Origin: Cerioporus squamosus
Lineage: Eukaryota > Basidiomycota > Agaricomycetes > Polyporales > Polyporaceae
Assembly: GCA_022592435.1 (NCBI GenBank)
Contig: JABYQS010000066.1
Location: 1-64,000, forward strand
DNA length: 64,000 nt
Reading direction: 5' to 3'
In this document: positions 1 to 10,655 of the stretch, one piece after another
Layout: each line of letters opens with the position of its first letter
How positions within the stretch are numbered: the first letter of the stretch is position 1
Position numbers and translations under genes: made by a program
The notes under the pieces: model-generated
The model's input: the letters and a program-made list of their open reading frames with translations, nothing else
Databases searched by the model: none
What the model was told of the DNA's origin: nothing

Positions 1-592
1 AAGCAGGAGTGTATCTGCGATGATTAAGGTGGTGGTGATTACCCAGGTCACTAGTAGGAGTGTTCCTCTGAGTGGTCGCTCTGATGTGGTTGGAAGTTCG
101 GCTTACATCTGAACCTTTTTTGTCAGATGTAGGGCAAATGCGCTGGAGGAAGTCTCACATGATGCGTTGCTCTGCTGAGATCTCTGTAGAGCTAGCACAA
201 CTGACGCCCGGAAAGACTACTCCTTCCAAATGTAGATGGAAAATGTACTGCAGAGTCATAGCATCAGCATGCATCAAACACCATGTCACCAAGATTGGTA
301 CCTGCGAGAACGCACAAAGTTGGCTCCAGCGGGGACAGCAGAAAGGATGAAGACAAGTATTGATATGACCCAGTGACCCCCGGTGAGGGCGAATACGCGT
401 AGCCTGTTACGGTTGACTACTAATGCATTCAAGTGTTAGTAGCAGCCGCACTATACTTACCCAAGTATAGTTGATGAAGTCGACTGTGCGACAAGCACAG
501 TGAGCAGAAGTGAGAGAAAAGGGAGAAAAGAAAAAGGTCATATTGGCAAGTATAGAATACAAGAGGTCAAAACTGGGGAATCTCCCCTGCAA
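1..592 (-). pseudogene. DUF6533 multi-pass membrane protein, partial (copy A), runs off left edge
   Basis: Several exons of a DUF6533-type integral membrane protein can be read on the minus strand. A segment near 405-520 ends in FINYTW before a GTAAGT donor. After an intron, the segment around 315-395 reads LRVFALTGGHWVISILVF, matching the fourth-helix region of the other copies here. A loop with a Cys follows (about 170-250), and TTTLIIADTLLL reaches the window edge. The C-terminus lies outside. The family's first hallmark (YDY...RE...LFW...RY) is not found upstream, where 52- and 63-bp tandem repeats begin, so the 5' part looks lost or unrecognisable. The molecular function of DUF6533 is not known. 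Family assignment is fairly secure; intact status is unlikely. Confidence 0.55.
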
Positions 593-672
593 CTAGCTAG
601 GCTTTTATATAATAGTCCTGTGCAGAGCCGAGTGGGGTATAGAGGAGACTATCCACCTGTGTGCGGAGCAAG

Positions 673-776
673 GTAGCCACATGAGTGAGGAGCTATGTGG
701 CTACAAAGCAGGGTAAAGTGGAGTGTAGCCATATGGGTGAGGAGCTATGTGGCTACAAAGCAGAGTAAGGTGGACG
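673..776. repeat. Tandem duplication, 52-bp unit x2
   Basis: Two adjacent near-identical units start at 673 and 725 with the shared core TGAGGAGCTATGTGGCTACA. They differ at only a few positions. No coding potential is seen. They lie just upstream of the truncated DUF6533 copy A. Confidence 0.8.
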
Positions 777-834
777 AGAGCCGTATGTGAGAGGGGCTAA
801 GTGGCTATGGAGCGGAGTGTAGTCATATAGATAT

Positions 835-960
835 GGAGCGAAGCGGAGAGGTCCATGTGGTTAGCATGACGTGCCAGAGCCACTATAGTATGAGAACGGA
901 GCGAGGTGGAGATGTCCATGTGGTTAGTGATGATGAGCCAGAGCCACTATGTCGCGGCAA
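835..960. repeat. Tandem duplication, 63-bp unit x2
   Basis: GTCCATGTGGTTAG recurs at 851 and 914, and CAGAGCCACTAT recurs near the end of each unit, giving a 63-bp period. The units are diverged but clearly related. They form a minisatellite-like stretch together with the 52-bp repeat upstream. Confidence 0.7.
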
Positions 961-1123
961 CTAGGCGCGTAGACACCAGACGTCGATCGGCGATGGTCTG
1001 AGGGGCGAGCGGCGAGGGGCCGAAAAAGGGGGGAGTAGAGAGAAAGCTCGACGAGGGCAGAGCAACGACCGGCTCTGAGGCACGAAGTCGTCGATAGCTA
1101 GTCTTCACGCGCACTGCGACAGA

Positions 1124-1206
1124 CTAGTCCCAATGACCAGGTTATATTAGCACAGAGACAAGGGGAAAGTACATGGGGGAAAGCGCACCTAGTCCCAATG
1201 ACCAGG
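1124..1206. repeat. 18-bp direct repeat, 65 bp apart
   Basis: CTAGTCCCAATGACCAGG occurs at 1124-1141 and 1189-1206. The surrounding 960-1650 stretch is purine-rich and shows no convincing gene. Confidence 0.7.
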
Positions 1207-1739
1207 AGGTCGAGATGGGGACCAGGTAAGCACTGGGAGGGCCTTATATACTAGTCTACTCTGAACAATCACGTGCCAGTGGAAGTGACTCATGCGGGAA
1301 AGGGAGCGAGGCTGTACGAGTAGGAGACAAAAGGGTGGGAAAACACATGGTAACAGGATGGTAAGTGCGAGAACAAGGCATGCGGTCGTGGGAGCAGAGC
1401 ATACGGGCGCGAGAATGAGATCAAGGGGTCCAAAATGGTATGTGTACGAAGTAGGAAAGGGATCAAGATGGGAAAGTGGAAGTTCCAGGGAAAACGAAAA
1501 GGAACAAAAAAGGGGTGCTGGTCCACTGACCGTGACACACTATGTTGATGTATCCTATATGGAAGACGGGAACGGGAAACTGGAAACAATAACACTGAAG
1601 GAAGGGAAAGCGGTGGTTAATGTCTGCAAACAGGTCAAGGTTGAATGAAGGTAAGTGAACAATAGTTCAATCGAAATAGTAGAGCATAGAACTATCATCG
1701 TAAATGAAAAGAAGAAGATAGGGTGTTGAGTTGATGTCC

Positions 1740-2625
1740 TGAAGAATGTCTGCTGTCATTGTGGTCGAGCTGCGTAACATAGCATAGAGAAGGCTGATGA
1801 TCAAGTGAGCCATGTGCACTGTGACGACCCAAGCATGAGCTTTGGCAACTCACCGGCGTTAGCAAGGTGCTGCGAGTACATCACTTTTCGATAATATCTT
1901 GTAGATTGTGTCGCAGCTGCAAGAGATGATAATGAACTCCAGTTGTATACATGCTAGGAGCTGAAGCTCACCTCTGTATAATGTCAACACTACAAGCTAA
2001 CAAAGTGAGACAAAGACACCAACCTTCGAACTTTGAGCGGTTCAGAAGAGTACTGTAGAGTTTCGACCGATGCGGCGCATCACAGGTCACAGGGACCTCC
2101 GCCACACCACATCGTGCTGTAGGTCACAGGTCACGGCCCCTTTGGGGCCCCCATTTTCGCGTTTTGGCTCGGTTTTCAGGTGTTTAGCAGGCCAAATCAG
2201 GCAAATTGTGGGCGCCTCCGCTCCGCTCCGGCGACTGTGGGCGGTTACAGGTCACACCCCACTGGAGCCTGCACCGCATCGGTCGAAACTCTACAGTATC
2301 AGGCCATGAGATGCAACAGCTAGGTACCAGATGATATGGAACAGCGCAGATGCGGTGGTCAACTTGCTGTTCCAAAAGAGGTTAATTTCAGTGCCGAGGG
2401 TCACCACATAGTCATAGAAGATGAGTACTGCAAAAAGTTCCGAGTTAATTGTGATGAACGGGCATATAGTGTATGGAAGCTTACCTGCTGCGGCCGCGTT
2501 AATGTAGACGCTCGTCTCACTGTAACACCAAAGAGAATGTGTCAGCGGTATTTCAAGCGAAGTGTGGAAGTGACTCACAAGATGGCATAGGAGAAGATCA
2601 ATTCAGCCTCCAAGCTGTCAGACAT
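1740..2625 (-). pseudogene. DUF6533 membrane protein (copy B), broken by a MITE
   Basis: The 5' half is well preserved. An ATG at 2625 opens a first exon (to 2579) encoding MSDSLEAELIFSYAIL, followed by GTGAGT. A second exon ends YINAAAA at a GTAAGC donor near 2490. A third joins after TTTTTGCAG to give VLIFYDYVVTLGTEINLFW, the DUF6533 hallmark. The reading then meets the MITE at 2298; with the MITE and one TA removed, the frame hits a stop (LILF*) within a few codons. Further down, hydrophobic HMAHLIISLLY near 1780-1800 may be a late helix, but the expected C-terminal LLDLQ.AN motif was not found. It is most likely an inactive relic of a gene like copies E, G, H and I. Confidence 0.65.
2051..2298. 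mobile_element. MITE with TA target duplication (Tc1/mariner-like, non-autonomous)
   Basis: A perfect inverted repeat of 25 bp including the flanking TA (2051-2075 against 2274-2298) bounds a 248-bp segment with no coding capacity. Without the TA, each terminus begins CTGTAGAGTTTCGACCGATG, and both ends abut a TA dinucleotide as expected for a TA-targeting transposon. The interior is imperfectly symmetrical (CACAGGTCACAGGGACC, GTTACAGGTCACACCCC). It sits inside decayed DUF6533 copy B. The superfamily call rests only on the TA duplication. Confidence 0.85.
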
Positions 2626-4561
2626 GATGGGTCGGGCAATGATGTTGTTGCGCCAGAGACTGTGGGGCATACTGAAGGCTTCAGACCTCGGCGCTGCGGA
2701 GAGGATGCAATCATATCAAATTGCACTAAGCAGACTCACTGCATTTTCCACCTCCCTTAGAACACCCTGCAAGGCAGTGCGAGCCCAACTTGGATATACA
2801 GGGACGAGAAGGACTAGAATGGAGGGTCTGAGGTCTTGCTATGGTACAGCGGATGGGGATACGAGGAGTACCAAGGCGGCCTAGGAAGACCCATCAGAGA
2901 GCACCTCAGAAGGGGGTACGAGAAGGGTGGAAAATGTTCATGCGGAGCTTCAAGACCACAGGCTGGACAAATACAATCATCATACTACCCATTTTTGTGA
3001 GCTTAAGCTTGTGTACATAAGGTTGCATGCAGGTAATAACATATCAACTACTTAGTACAACACTCACGAGCTACTCATACTGAGAATCACCAAAGTTCAA
3101 TGGCACAACTACTACCTCCTCACGGTCCGGGTGCGCATCTAGGCATCCACATAAGTGCTCCCCATGGATGGACAGACAAAGAAGATCTACTAGCCTAGAT
3201 GTTCATGCGCACTGGTACGACATGGCACAAGTCATGCCCTGTAGGTCATGGTGATGAGCCTGTAGGCTGGCTACACTCCGATTGCTCTCTCTTTTCGGCC
3301 CTATCAATTCAATTACGGTCTCTCTTTGATCTCGAACTCTACCATTCGCGCTTTGAGTTCTTTTCAATATTGTTCGACCTTGCTTTCACTCTCATTCGGT
3401 CCTGCTACTTGGTTTATTCGTTACCTACTTGTTCCCTCAGACGTGCCTTTTTGACTTTGTCCCCTTTCAATTTGATTCAATGTTCAGTTTTGAGTTCGAA
3501 CTCTACCACTCCACCTTCAATCTCCCTTTCAATTACTACTGTCTCCACCTATCACCCCAGCTCTTATCCTGCCATACTACCATGGACAATCCTTTGCATA
3601 CTTGTTCCTTTCATCAGTGAAGTGGGAAATATATTAGCTCGACTTAGCTCATCTTAGCATCTTAGCTCGACTTACTGACTAGCTCCCTGCAGCCCGTTGA
3701 AGCTGAAGTTTTGTGCACACCTTCGCGTGTATGTGCAAATGCACCCCTCAAATTATCAGCCCAAAAGGACATCAAATGAAGGAGGCAGGACGAACTTCAG
3801 ATGAGGTATTTGCAGCTAAGATGATGGCTGTGTACCCAAAAACAGGCATAACTGCTCGCACTCCCTCTCCATCAGCTCTCATTCTGTCAACTTGAGTTTG
3901 GAGACGTAGGTCCATCACATGTATGTCCACAAATTTCCCAAGTTTCAGCACGAACAGGACACGAGGAGCGGAGATATTACAGGCACTTAATTCAACTAAG
4001 ATAGCTAAGACAGCTAAGTTGAGCTAATATATCTCGTGGTTCACTGATGTTGATGTTCACTTTTGTCCCACACTGCCTTTTGGCTTTGGTTTCATTTCGC
4101 CCATAGCTCTTCACTCTTCGAGCTACAGTTTGAGGTAGTCTTCAACCGACCCCTTCATAGTCTGATCCCCCTCCTGTTGAACTTACTATGGACTATGGAC
4201 ATTAGTTGCGCATTAGGCGCTATGGGCACTGCCTCTTACGATTAGATCTTAGGCTATGCTTCTTCCTTTCCTTTTAGGGTACGTTGTACGATACCATGTG
4301 GTTACCTGGCTTTTTTTTGTTTCCAGTCCATTCCAGTGCGTTCTGCAATGCTCCGGACCTTTCTAGTTCTTTCTAGATATCTCTGGGCTGTACTAGACAT
4401 GCCCTTGTGACCTCGTATTTGTCGTATCTTCGTCATCCTTCGTCATCGTCTGAGTCATCCCTACTTGTTCTGACTCAGACAGTATTATGCTCTCCTTTCT
4501 GTCGCTTACTCATGCTACTCCAGACAAAGTATATAAGGAGGGACTCTTGGGCTTCGTCTCC

Positions 4562-5343
4562 TCAGTCTTTTGCTCTACTGACTGAGGAGTAAGTACTCGC
4601 CTACCTGGTCTCGTACCCAGACTATGTATGGGATGAGGTCGCACCCCACCACCGCACCTACCCGAACGTCTGGGGCAGTTTGATAGAGACCTCCTACCTC
4701 CCCCTGTGGGAACTTTTCCGGGCTTAAGCGCCCCCGAGCTCCGACCGCCTCGCAGCTACTTTGCACTTGGTCTAGATGTTATTCACCTGTATTCTAGTCT
4801 CGCAAGACCTCTGATCGTGCCCAAGATGTTTGGGCATGATTGGAACCAAGAACCATAGCGCCGCTCCCAGTATTGAGCCTCCTGCCCTGTCTGCAGTACT
4901 ACTCTACTGCCTACCAACGACTTGGGGAGTATTTCCTGAGCAGCAAATGGTTCAGAAAATCTCCTGATGTTCTTGCACGTTCTCTCGACCTCTCAGTCAT
5001 GTTCTGGGGAGTATACATATGAAGATCTCAGTAGAAACATGGCCATCTGTGACGCGCTGCCCTCAGGACTCGGGGGCGCTTACGCCCGGAAAAGTTCCCA
5101 CGGGGGGGAGGTAGGAGGTCTCTATCAAACTGCCCCAGACGTTCGGGTAGGTGCGGTGGTGGGGTGCGACCTCATCCCGTACATAGTCTGGGTACGAGAC
5201 CATTGCCTACCTATGCTTACTTATGCTTTACTTACAAGTACTTTGTAGCTCGTGTTGTCCACTCGTCTGCTAGGTACTTGTGTCTATGCTATCAGTCTTT
5301 TGCTCTACTGACTGAGGACTCGTGTTGTCCACTCGTCTGCTAG
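4562..5343. repeat. Dispersed direct repeats around the fold-back element
   Basis: A 27-bp unit beginning TCAGTCTTTTGCTCTACTGA occurs at 4562-4588 and 5292-5318. A 25-bp unit beginning CTCGTGTTGTCCACTCGTCT occurs at 5249-5273 and 5319-5343. The first pair brackets the fold-back repeat, so the whole 4.56-5.34 kb block may be one composite element. Confidence 0.7.
4606..5202. repeat. Fold-back element: about 133-bp inverted arms, 330-bp spacer
   Basis: 4606-4738 and 5069-5202 are near-perfect reverse complements. The outer ends read TGGTCTCGTACCCAG and CTGGGTACGAGACCA; the inner ends read GGGCTTAAGCGCCCCCGAG and CTCGGGGGCGCTTACGCCC. GCCTACC lies directly before the left arm and two bases after the right arm, a possible short target duplication. 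The spacer encodes nothing recognisable. It could be a foldback transposon remnant, or an RNA hairpin if transcribed. Confidence 0.75.
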
Positions 5344-5446
5344 TCGTTGTGACTTGCCTTCACAGGTTCAGACTTCATCACCTCCTCCCTTACTGTTGCC
5401 CTGCATCCTGGCTACCTTGACATTCCTTTGTGGTCTCTCACTTTTG

Positions 5447-5469
5447 TTTCGGTTTCGGTTTCGGTTTCG
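5447..5469. repeat. (TTTCGG)n microsatellite
   Basis: About four consecutive TTTCGG units in non-coding pyrimidine-rich DNA. Confidence 0.8.
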
Positions 5470-7801
5470 TTCTTACCTTAGCACACCACTCTTTGAGCTG
5501 CAGTTTGAGGTCATCTCTGATTGACCATGACTGTGCAGTCTGAGTCATCCTCAGCTGTGTCAGGTGACTTTTGGTTCGGACTTTCGGGTTCGGTTTCAGT
5601 TACCTTTTGTTCACGGTTCGGTCAGCGCTTTGGGCTTGTAGTTTTCATTCGAGTAGGCATCTAAAAAAGAAGTGGACTTTCCCCCTCTCCCTCTCAGAGC
5701 TCAAGTTTTGAACATCGAGTTTGAGGCTCTCAGTCATTCGTTCTACGCCAGAGTCGTGTCAAGAAGTCAAGCCCAGAGAGGTTTCAAGTTTCACCGAAAG
5801 ATTCAGTTTCACGTCAAAAGTCGACTGCCAGCAAGTCACCCAAGAAGGGTTCGAGTCTCAGCCCAAGAAGGGTTCATTCGTTCGTTCATTGGTCCAGAGT
5901 GGCCCCAAGTTGGCCAAGAAGGACCCAAATCTCCCAGTTGGCCCAGAGTGGTCTGTCCCTCCTCAGTCTCTCCCCCTTCTCCTTCGATTTCGGTTCCCCT
6001 ACTCGTTGCAGAGTCTTTGAGTCCCCCCCCTTTCAATCGCACCATTGTTGAACATTTCGACCACACCCTTCCCCTCCTTTTTGATTCGCCCTCTACCTCC
6101 TTCCACCATCTCCCACACCCCCTCAAGTCGAGCTCTTCGACTTCGCGAACCCTTTAACATCATGTCTTGTCCGCCTTTCGAGTTCGAGAATCAACTAGCC
6201 CACTCGCACCCTTTAGGTTCAGTGTTTGTCCCTTGATCTGTGCAGTTTCCGCCTTCAGAGACGCACCGGCCATGTCAATGGTAGGGTGTCAAGCAAACTC
6301 GGAGCCAACTGCAGTGACGAACCTTGCACGCACAACTCACCTGGAAGACATAACATGTACGTACCTGGCCTCGTGCGCGCATAACTATGCCTTACGCTCT
6401 CCAACGACAGGTGGGATGTCTTTGCTGACTCTGAAGATACTTGAAGTGAGCAGTGTCAAACCAAAACCCTCCACGTTCATGAAGTCAGCAAAGGAGGAGC
6501 GTCCGACTGCAGGTACCACGGATGCGAGACTCGAACGAGTGACGTACCTTGTACTATGGGCCAGGCATCATTCCGAGTCGACGCACACTGGTGGTGCACA
6601 GCACACTTAAGCAGGTGTCAGCGACAGAGTTAGAACGCGTCTTGGGAGCAGCTGAGCTTATATGACCGTCGCGCGGCCTCGCCAGGACGCATAGAGCAGG
6701 CCGAGAGGGAGCCAACGAGGTCGAGAGACGGGCAGACAATGAGGGCGGGATCTAAAGCATGTAGATGCCCTCGACTGGGGCGCTATGCACTGCCCCACCG
6801 CCCTCGGAAGGGGGTACGAGCTGCTGCGACATGGCCTGGCTGGGACCATCACGACCTCACATAGGACTACTCTATGACAAGAGGTGGGACGTCTTCCGAG
6901 GCCATCTGGCAGCTCGTGACCTCCTCTGAGGTCCTCTCCCACAATATTGCACCTGCGTCCGAGATACCACGAAAACGCAGTGACTTCGCACATCCTCTCA
7001 CCAAGGCCAGTGGCAGAGCCGCTTTGATCTACACGCAACGGGCTAAACCACATTATGGCTGTGTCTCATCCTTGAGGGATAGCACCTTGATGGCAGGAGA
7101 GAAGCTTCGGTTGTGTGGACAAAGGAGCTGCGAAAGTTGGAGAGTTATGATAGGACCAGCGCACAGCAAACACAACCAAGGGAGAGCAATGGCTGCACCG
7201 CTCGCCGATATCGCCATGGAGGCCTGTGTTCATCAAGTTTCATAAGGTCGTATCAGCAAAGACGAAGCTGAGCAAGTGCCAGCCAACAGCCTCACCTCAG
7301 AACTACTCCGTACATCTTGAAATGTTGCCCTTCCGGGGTCTCCCCGAGTGCTGTGATGGCCCCTCTAACATCGGTGTCAGTCGCAACTCAAAAGAAAGAT
7401 GTGGCGTGAACGTGGTGTAAACCGTAGACACACAAGATGGATGGATGGTCAGAGACCGCTTCAAATCCGCGATATGACAGGTTTTTGGGCGGAGCGCCGA
7501 TGTTCAGCGATAGCATGCACTGCGGAGCTGCGGAGCTGCGGGCTATGGCGCAAACTGTCTCTTAGTCGTGGGTAGGGCCAGTCCGCTTGCGCCTATCGTC
7601 TGCTCGCCTATCCAATGCTTTGACCCAAGCGAAGACGGGCCATAAGAACACAACAAGAATCTGTCGCACACGCCATAGGGCGTGGTCATGCAAACAACTT
7701 GTCCCTAAACAATTCCACTGTGAGCGACCACAGATGAGTCAAACAACGGCGGTCAGAGTCTGGAAGCGATAACGCACCTGTTGTATCCAAGCGAGGCAAA
7801 C

Positions 7802-9463
7802 TTACAGCGCAAGCGTCCTCAAGCCCTCGTCAAACGCCCTCACAAACTCCTCCGCAAGTGCATCGTCCACCGCGCCCTTGCCCCAGGTGATCGAGATACC
7901 CAACCCTCCTGCAGCCGTCCCGACAGGGTTAACCTTCAGCGCCGCCCCCAATGTCGCGTCTGCCTGCACGAAGAACATCTCCTGGATGTGCCACTGAACC
8001 TCTTCACCCTCCTTGGCAGTGCTAGGGGGCTCGGGGAACGCGCCCAAGTTCGACAGCTCGAGCGCACTGCCCCGCTTCTTGCCCAGCATCCCCAGGAAGT
8101 ACTCTTCGTACTTGCCAAACAGGTACTTCAGCATGCCCACGGTGCGCGCGGAGTGGGGGAGCTTGCGCTTCAGTGTCGCGGTGAGAACAGAGGTCCTGTC
8201 CCACGGGAACATCTCCTTGCTGACGGTGGCGGGTGCAGGCCTGAGGAGAGCGTGGTAGGCGGCATGGCCGGAGACGTGGTTGCAGATCGCTGACGGCGGA
8301 GCCCCTGTGAGGCGCCGCAGCGACATCGGAATGTACGTGTGGACATGCTTGACCTTTTTGTTTTCGGGGTGAGCGTAGAGTCGCGAGAGGACAACGAGTG
8401 CGAGGGTGTGGATAGTAGATGTGAGGGTCGCATGGTGATCCCGAGAAAGCTTGACGAGGTTCGACGCCTGGTCAGGAGTGTACTCCAAGAGGCGGACAGT
8501 CGTGACCAGAGTCGGAGGCTTCTGGATAGGGTAGCCGGCCCACGCCTTTCCCTTCTTGCAATCTACGAAGGGTAATAATAACTTGGACAGCTCCCGTATG
8601 ATCATTGAAAGCGGTACAGAAGTATCTGTAGCGTCTTCAAGGGCTGCGGTGAGCATCGCATCCTGCGGCAAAGAAGAAACGATCCCGGAGTGTTCAAACG
8701 GCGGGTCGTGAATGCTCCTCAGCGACGCGAGCATGTTGTGGTGGAAGGCCAGACCGCTCTGCCCATCGCCGATAGTGTGGTCATACGCGAAGACCACCCA
8801 TCCGTCGCGCGAGACCATGAGTTTCCACTGAGGTACGCCGTCTGAGAAGTTCAACAGCTGCACGAAGAGCTCTTCGAGCAGCATTGGTAGGTCCGCCCTG
8901 TCCTTGTCGACAAATTCGACAACCAGGTTCAGATCCACGACGGGCAGCGCAACCCATACTCCTTCGGGGGAAAAGCGCGCAGCTAAGGCGATGTTCTTGC
9001 GGATGACATCTTCGAGGGCGGCGAAGAGCACGGGCTTGCTGAGAAGGGGCCCAGATGTGTGTGCGTACCGTGCGCAGACGGTAACGTATCCAGTGAGATT
9101 CAGCCGACTTCCAGCATTGAAGTAGTGCTCGAAGCGTCCTGGACAAAGGGATCAGAGACTGCTCCCTAATGACACAAAACTGAACAAGCGATGATCTGAA
9201 CACTGCTCATATTGCCGGCATTCCTCTGACACCGGAATGATAGCGAACGGACGGCGGCAGTTGTATCCTGGCCATGCGCTGGGCGATGTGAAAGGGAACT
9301 CAAGTTTCCTTCCGAAACTGGGATGCATCCACGCTGCATATGCTCCTCCTTATCGCCTCCCACTAGCTGGTAGGACGAGTCACTTACCTGCTTTCCGCAG
9401 AACTCTCCCCGATGAAGGCGCGCCTGCATCCTGCTTCTCCAGCATTTTCTCGGTGTCCGTCAT
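7802..9463 (-). CDS. Alcohol acetyltransferase-like protein (AATase family), paralogue 1
   Basis: Two exons: 9388-9463 (76 nt from the ATG at 9463) and 7802-9138, joined across a 249-nt intron (GTAAGT...CCAG), giving 470 residues. The product resembles the fungal AATase family (PF07247), which belongs to the acyltransferase/condensation-domain fold and includes yeast Atf-type enzymes. The family motif HxxxDG is present as DHTIGDGQSG around residue 145, and the C-terminal end has GLGISITWGKGAVDD. The expected chemistry is acyl transfer from acyl-CoA to an alcohol or amine; the substrate cannot be told. The start is fixed by the N-terminus MTDTEKMLEKQDAG shared with the two other paralogues and by identical intron phase. 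Paralogue 2 lies upstream on the same strand, consistent with tandem duplication. Confidence 0.88.
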
Positions 9464-9539
9464 GTAGCGCAGCGTGTTCAGGCCGAGTTCAGGAACTTGG
9501 GAAGTGAATAAGTCGAGGCTGCATCGCTAGGCTGAGAAA

Positions 9540-9556
9540 GCTGCAACAGCCCCTTA
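9540..9556 (-). promoter_or_regulatory. Conserved upstream element of AATase paralogue 1
   Basis: On the minus strand it reads TAAGGGGCTGTTGCAGC, 77 bp upstream of the ATG. The same block precedes paralogues 2 and 3 at nearly the same distance. It may be a shared regulatory site, or untranslated-leader sequence kept since duplication. Confidence 0.45.
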
Positions 9557-10655
9557 CTTACATATGAACGGAGGATATACTCAGTCCGCACTGGCATCAC
9601 CCTACTGCGACAACGGCTGCGGCCAGCACGACAACGGGCGCGGTTTACGTGGAGGATGCTGCGAGATTGGTCCAGAGGTATAGGGCGCGGTAGAAGCTAC
9701 TCCGTAAGTTCGAGTTGGCGATGGACGTGTGACTGTTGCGCTTTGGCTGTGCTCTCCTGAGTCCTCACTCCCGCACTCACTTGACTCGTTCACCACGCTG
9801 CGGCTTCCTCTCCCCGCCCACCTTGCTCAACTGCGCACAACTCTAGTGCCTTTCGCCACTTCCCCGCCCGCACTCGCCCATCTGTGCCTCTCGTCTCATA
9901 TATCATCTGATAGTCATATAAGTACAGGTACTTATGTACTTACCCCTTGTGCCTCCCGCTTGATTTGCGACCCCCGTGCTCCCCCGTGCCCGTACGGCCC
10001 CATAATCCATTTGAAAAATTCCCCTGGGTTGCGACAGGCGACCTGAATTGTCGAGAATCCGAGGCCAGTGCTAAGGCAGAATTGGCAGAGTGCGGGTGCA
10101 TACAGACCTCCCAGTCCGTCCCATCCGTTTTGGTGAAGCCTGCGAGCGGAAGTAGCTGAAGATTCTTTCCTCCCGGCGTACCAGAGAGCGAGCGGCGTGT
10201 AGCAGAGACAGGGTCAGAGGGCTGATGCGGCGGATGCGGCGGAGGCATGCATGGTGGTGGTCAGGAAAGAAGTCGCAGAACAGAGCGCCCGTGCACGGCT
10301 GCTCGCGAAGTCCGTCAGAACGCAATCCCGCCACTGTAGGACTACGTAGTTGTATGTCGTGGTTGCACGTCCGAGAGAACGCATATGCATATGATTCCAT
10401 CTCCTGGTCGAGCAGATTTGTCGAACATACGACTCAGCCCACTACGGCGTGTTGTGTCTTCTCTTTCCAATCATCCCTGCAAGACAGGTTACCTCAGTGC
10501 ACACGTGTTCACGACATAGGAAGGGCGGGCAAATGATATTTCTCGCCCACAACATGCCTCCCATATACGAACGGCAAGGTAGAGCGTACATCTGGTGCAC
10601 CTCAGTCGGGCACCTGCGCAACTGCCTGCTCGCATCCGACCATCCCAGACGCGCA
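9557..10655. other. Intergenic, AATase 2 to AATase 1
   Basis: No gene is supported. The part next to paralogue 1 (up to about 9690) has patches of similarity to the region upstream of paralogue 2 (12510-12640), such as CAGTCCGC and CACGACAAC-type blocks. The rest is the 3' flank of paralogue 2. Confidence 0.5.

Larger units (their letters stand above)
2626..7801. other. Gene-poor repetitive region
   Basis: No gene is supported in these 5.2 kb. 3200-6240 is pyrimidine-rich, with repeated phrases (for example TCGAACTCTACCA near 3340 and 3500, and CAGTTTGAGGT near 4125 and 5503) and poor codon structure in every frame. 6240-7450 has scattered open stretches but no recognisable family. The stretch directly 3' of the first AATase gene (7440-7801) holds only the short repeat GCGGAGCTGCGGAGCTGCGG near 7531. 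Confidence 0.6.

Noticed and set aside
1292..1648. Open frame of about 118 codons on the plus strand
   Set aside because: Purine-rich composition keeps it open; no domain, no splice pattern, and an equally long frame exists on the other strand.
5672..6157. Overlapping open frames in three frames
   Set aside because: Pyrimidine-rich repetitive DNA; proteins are Ser/Pro/Arg compositional artefacts.
6167..7245. Several open stretches between the repeat region and AATase 1
   Set aside because: No recognisable family on either strand and no consistent exon chain; may be a decayed gene but unsupported.
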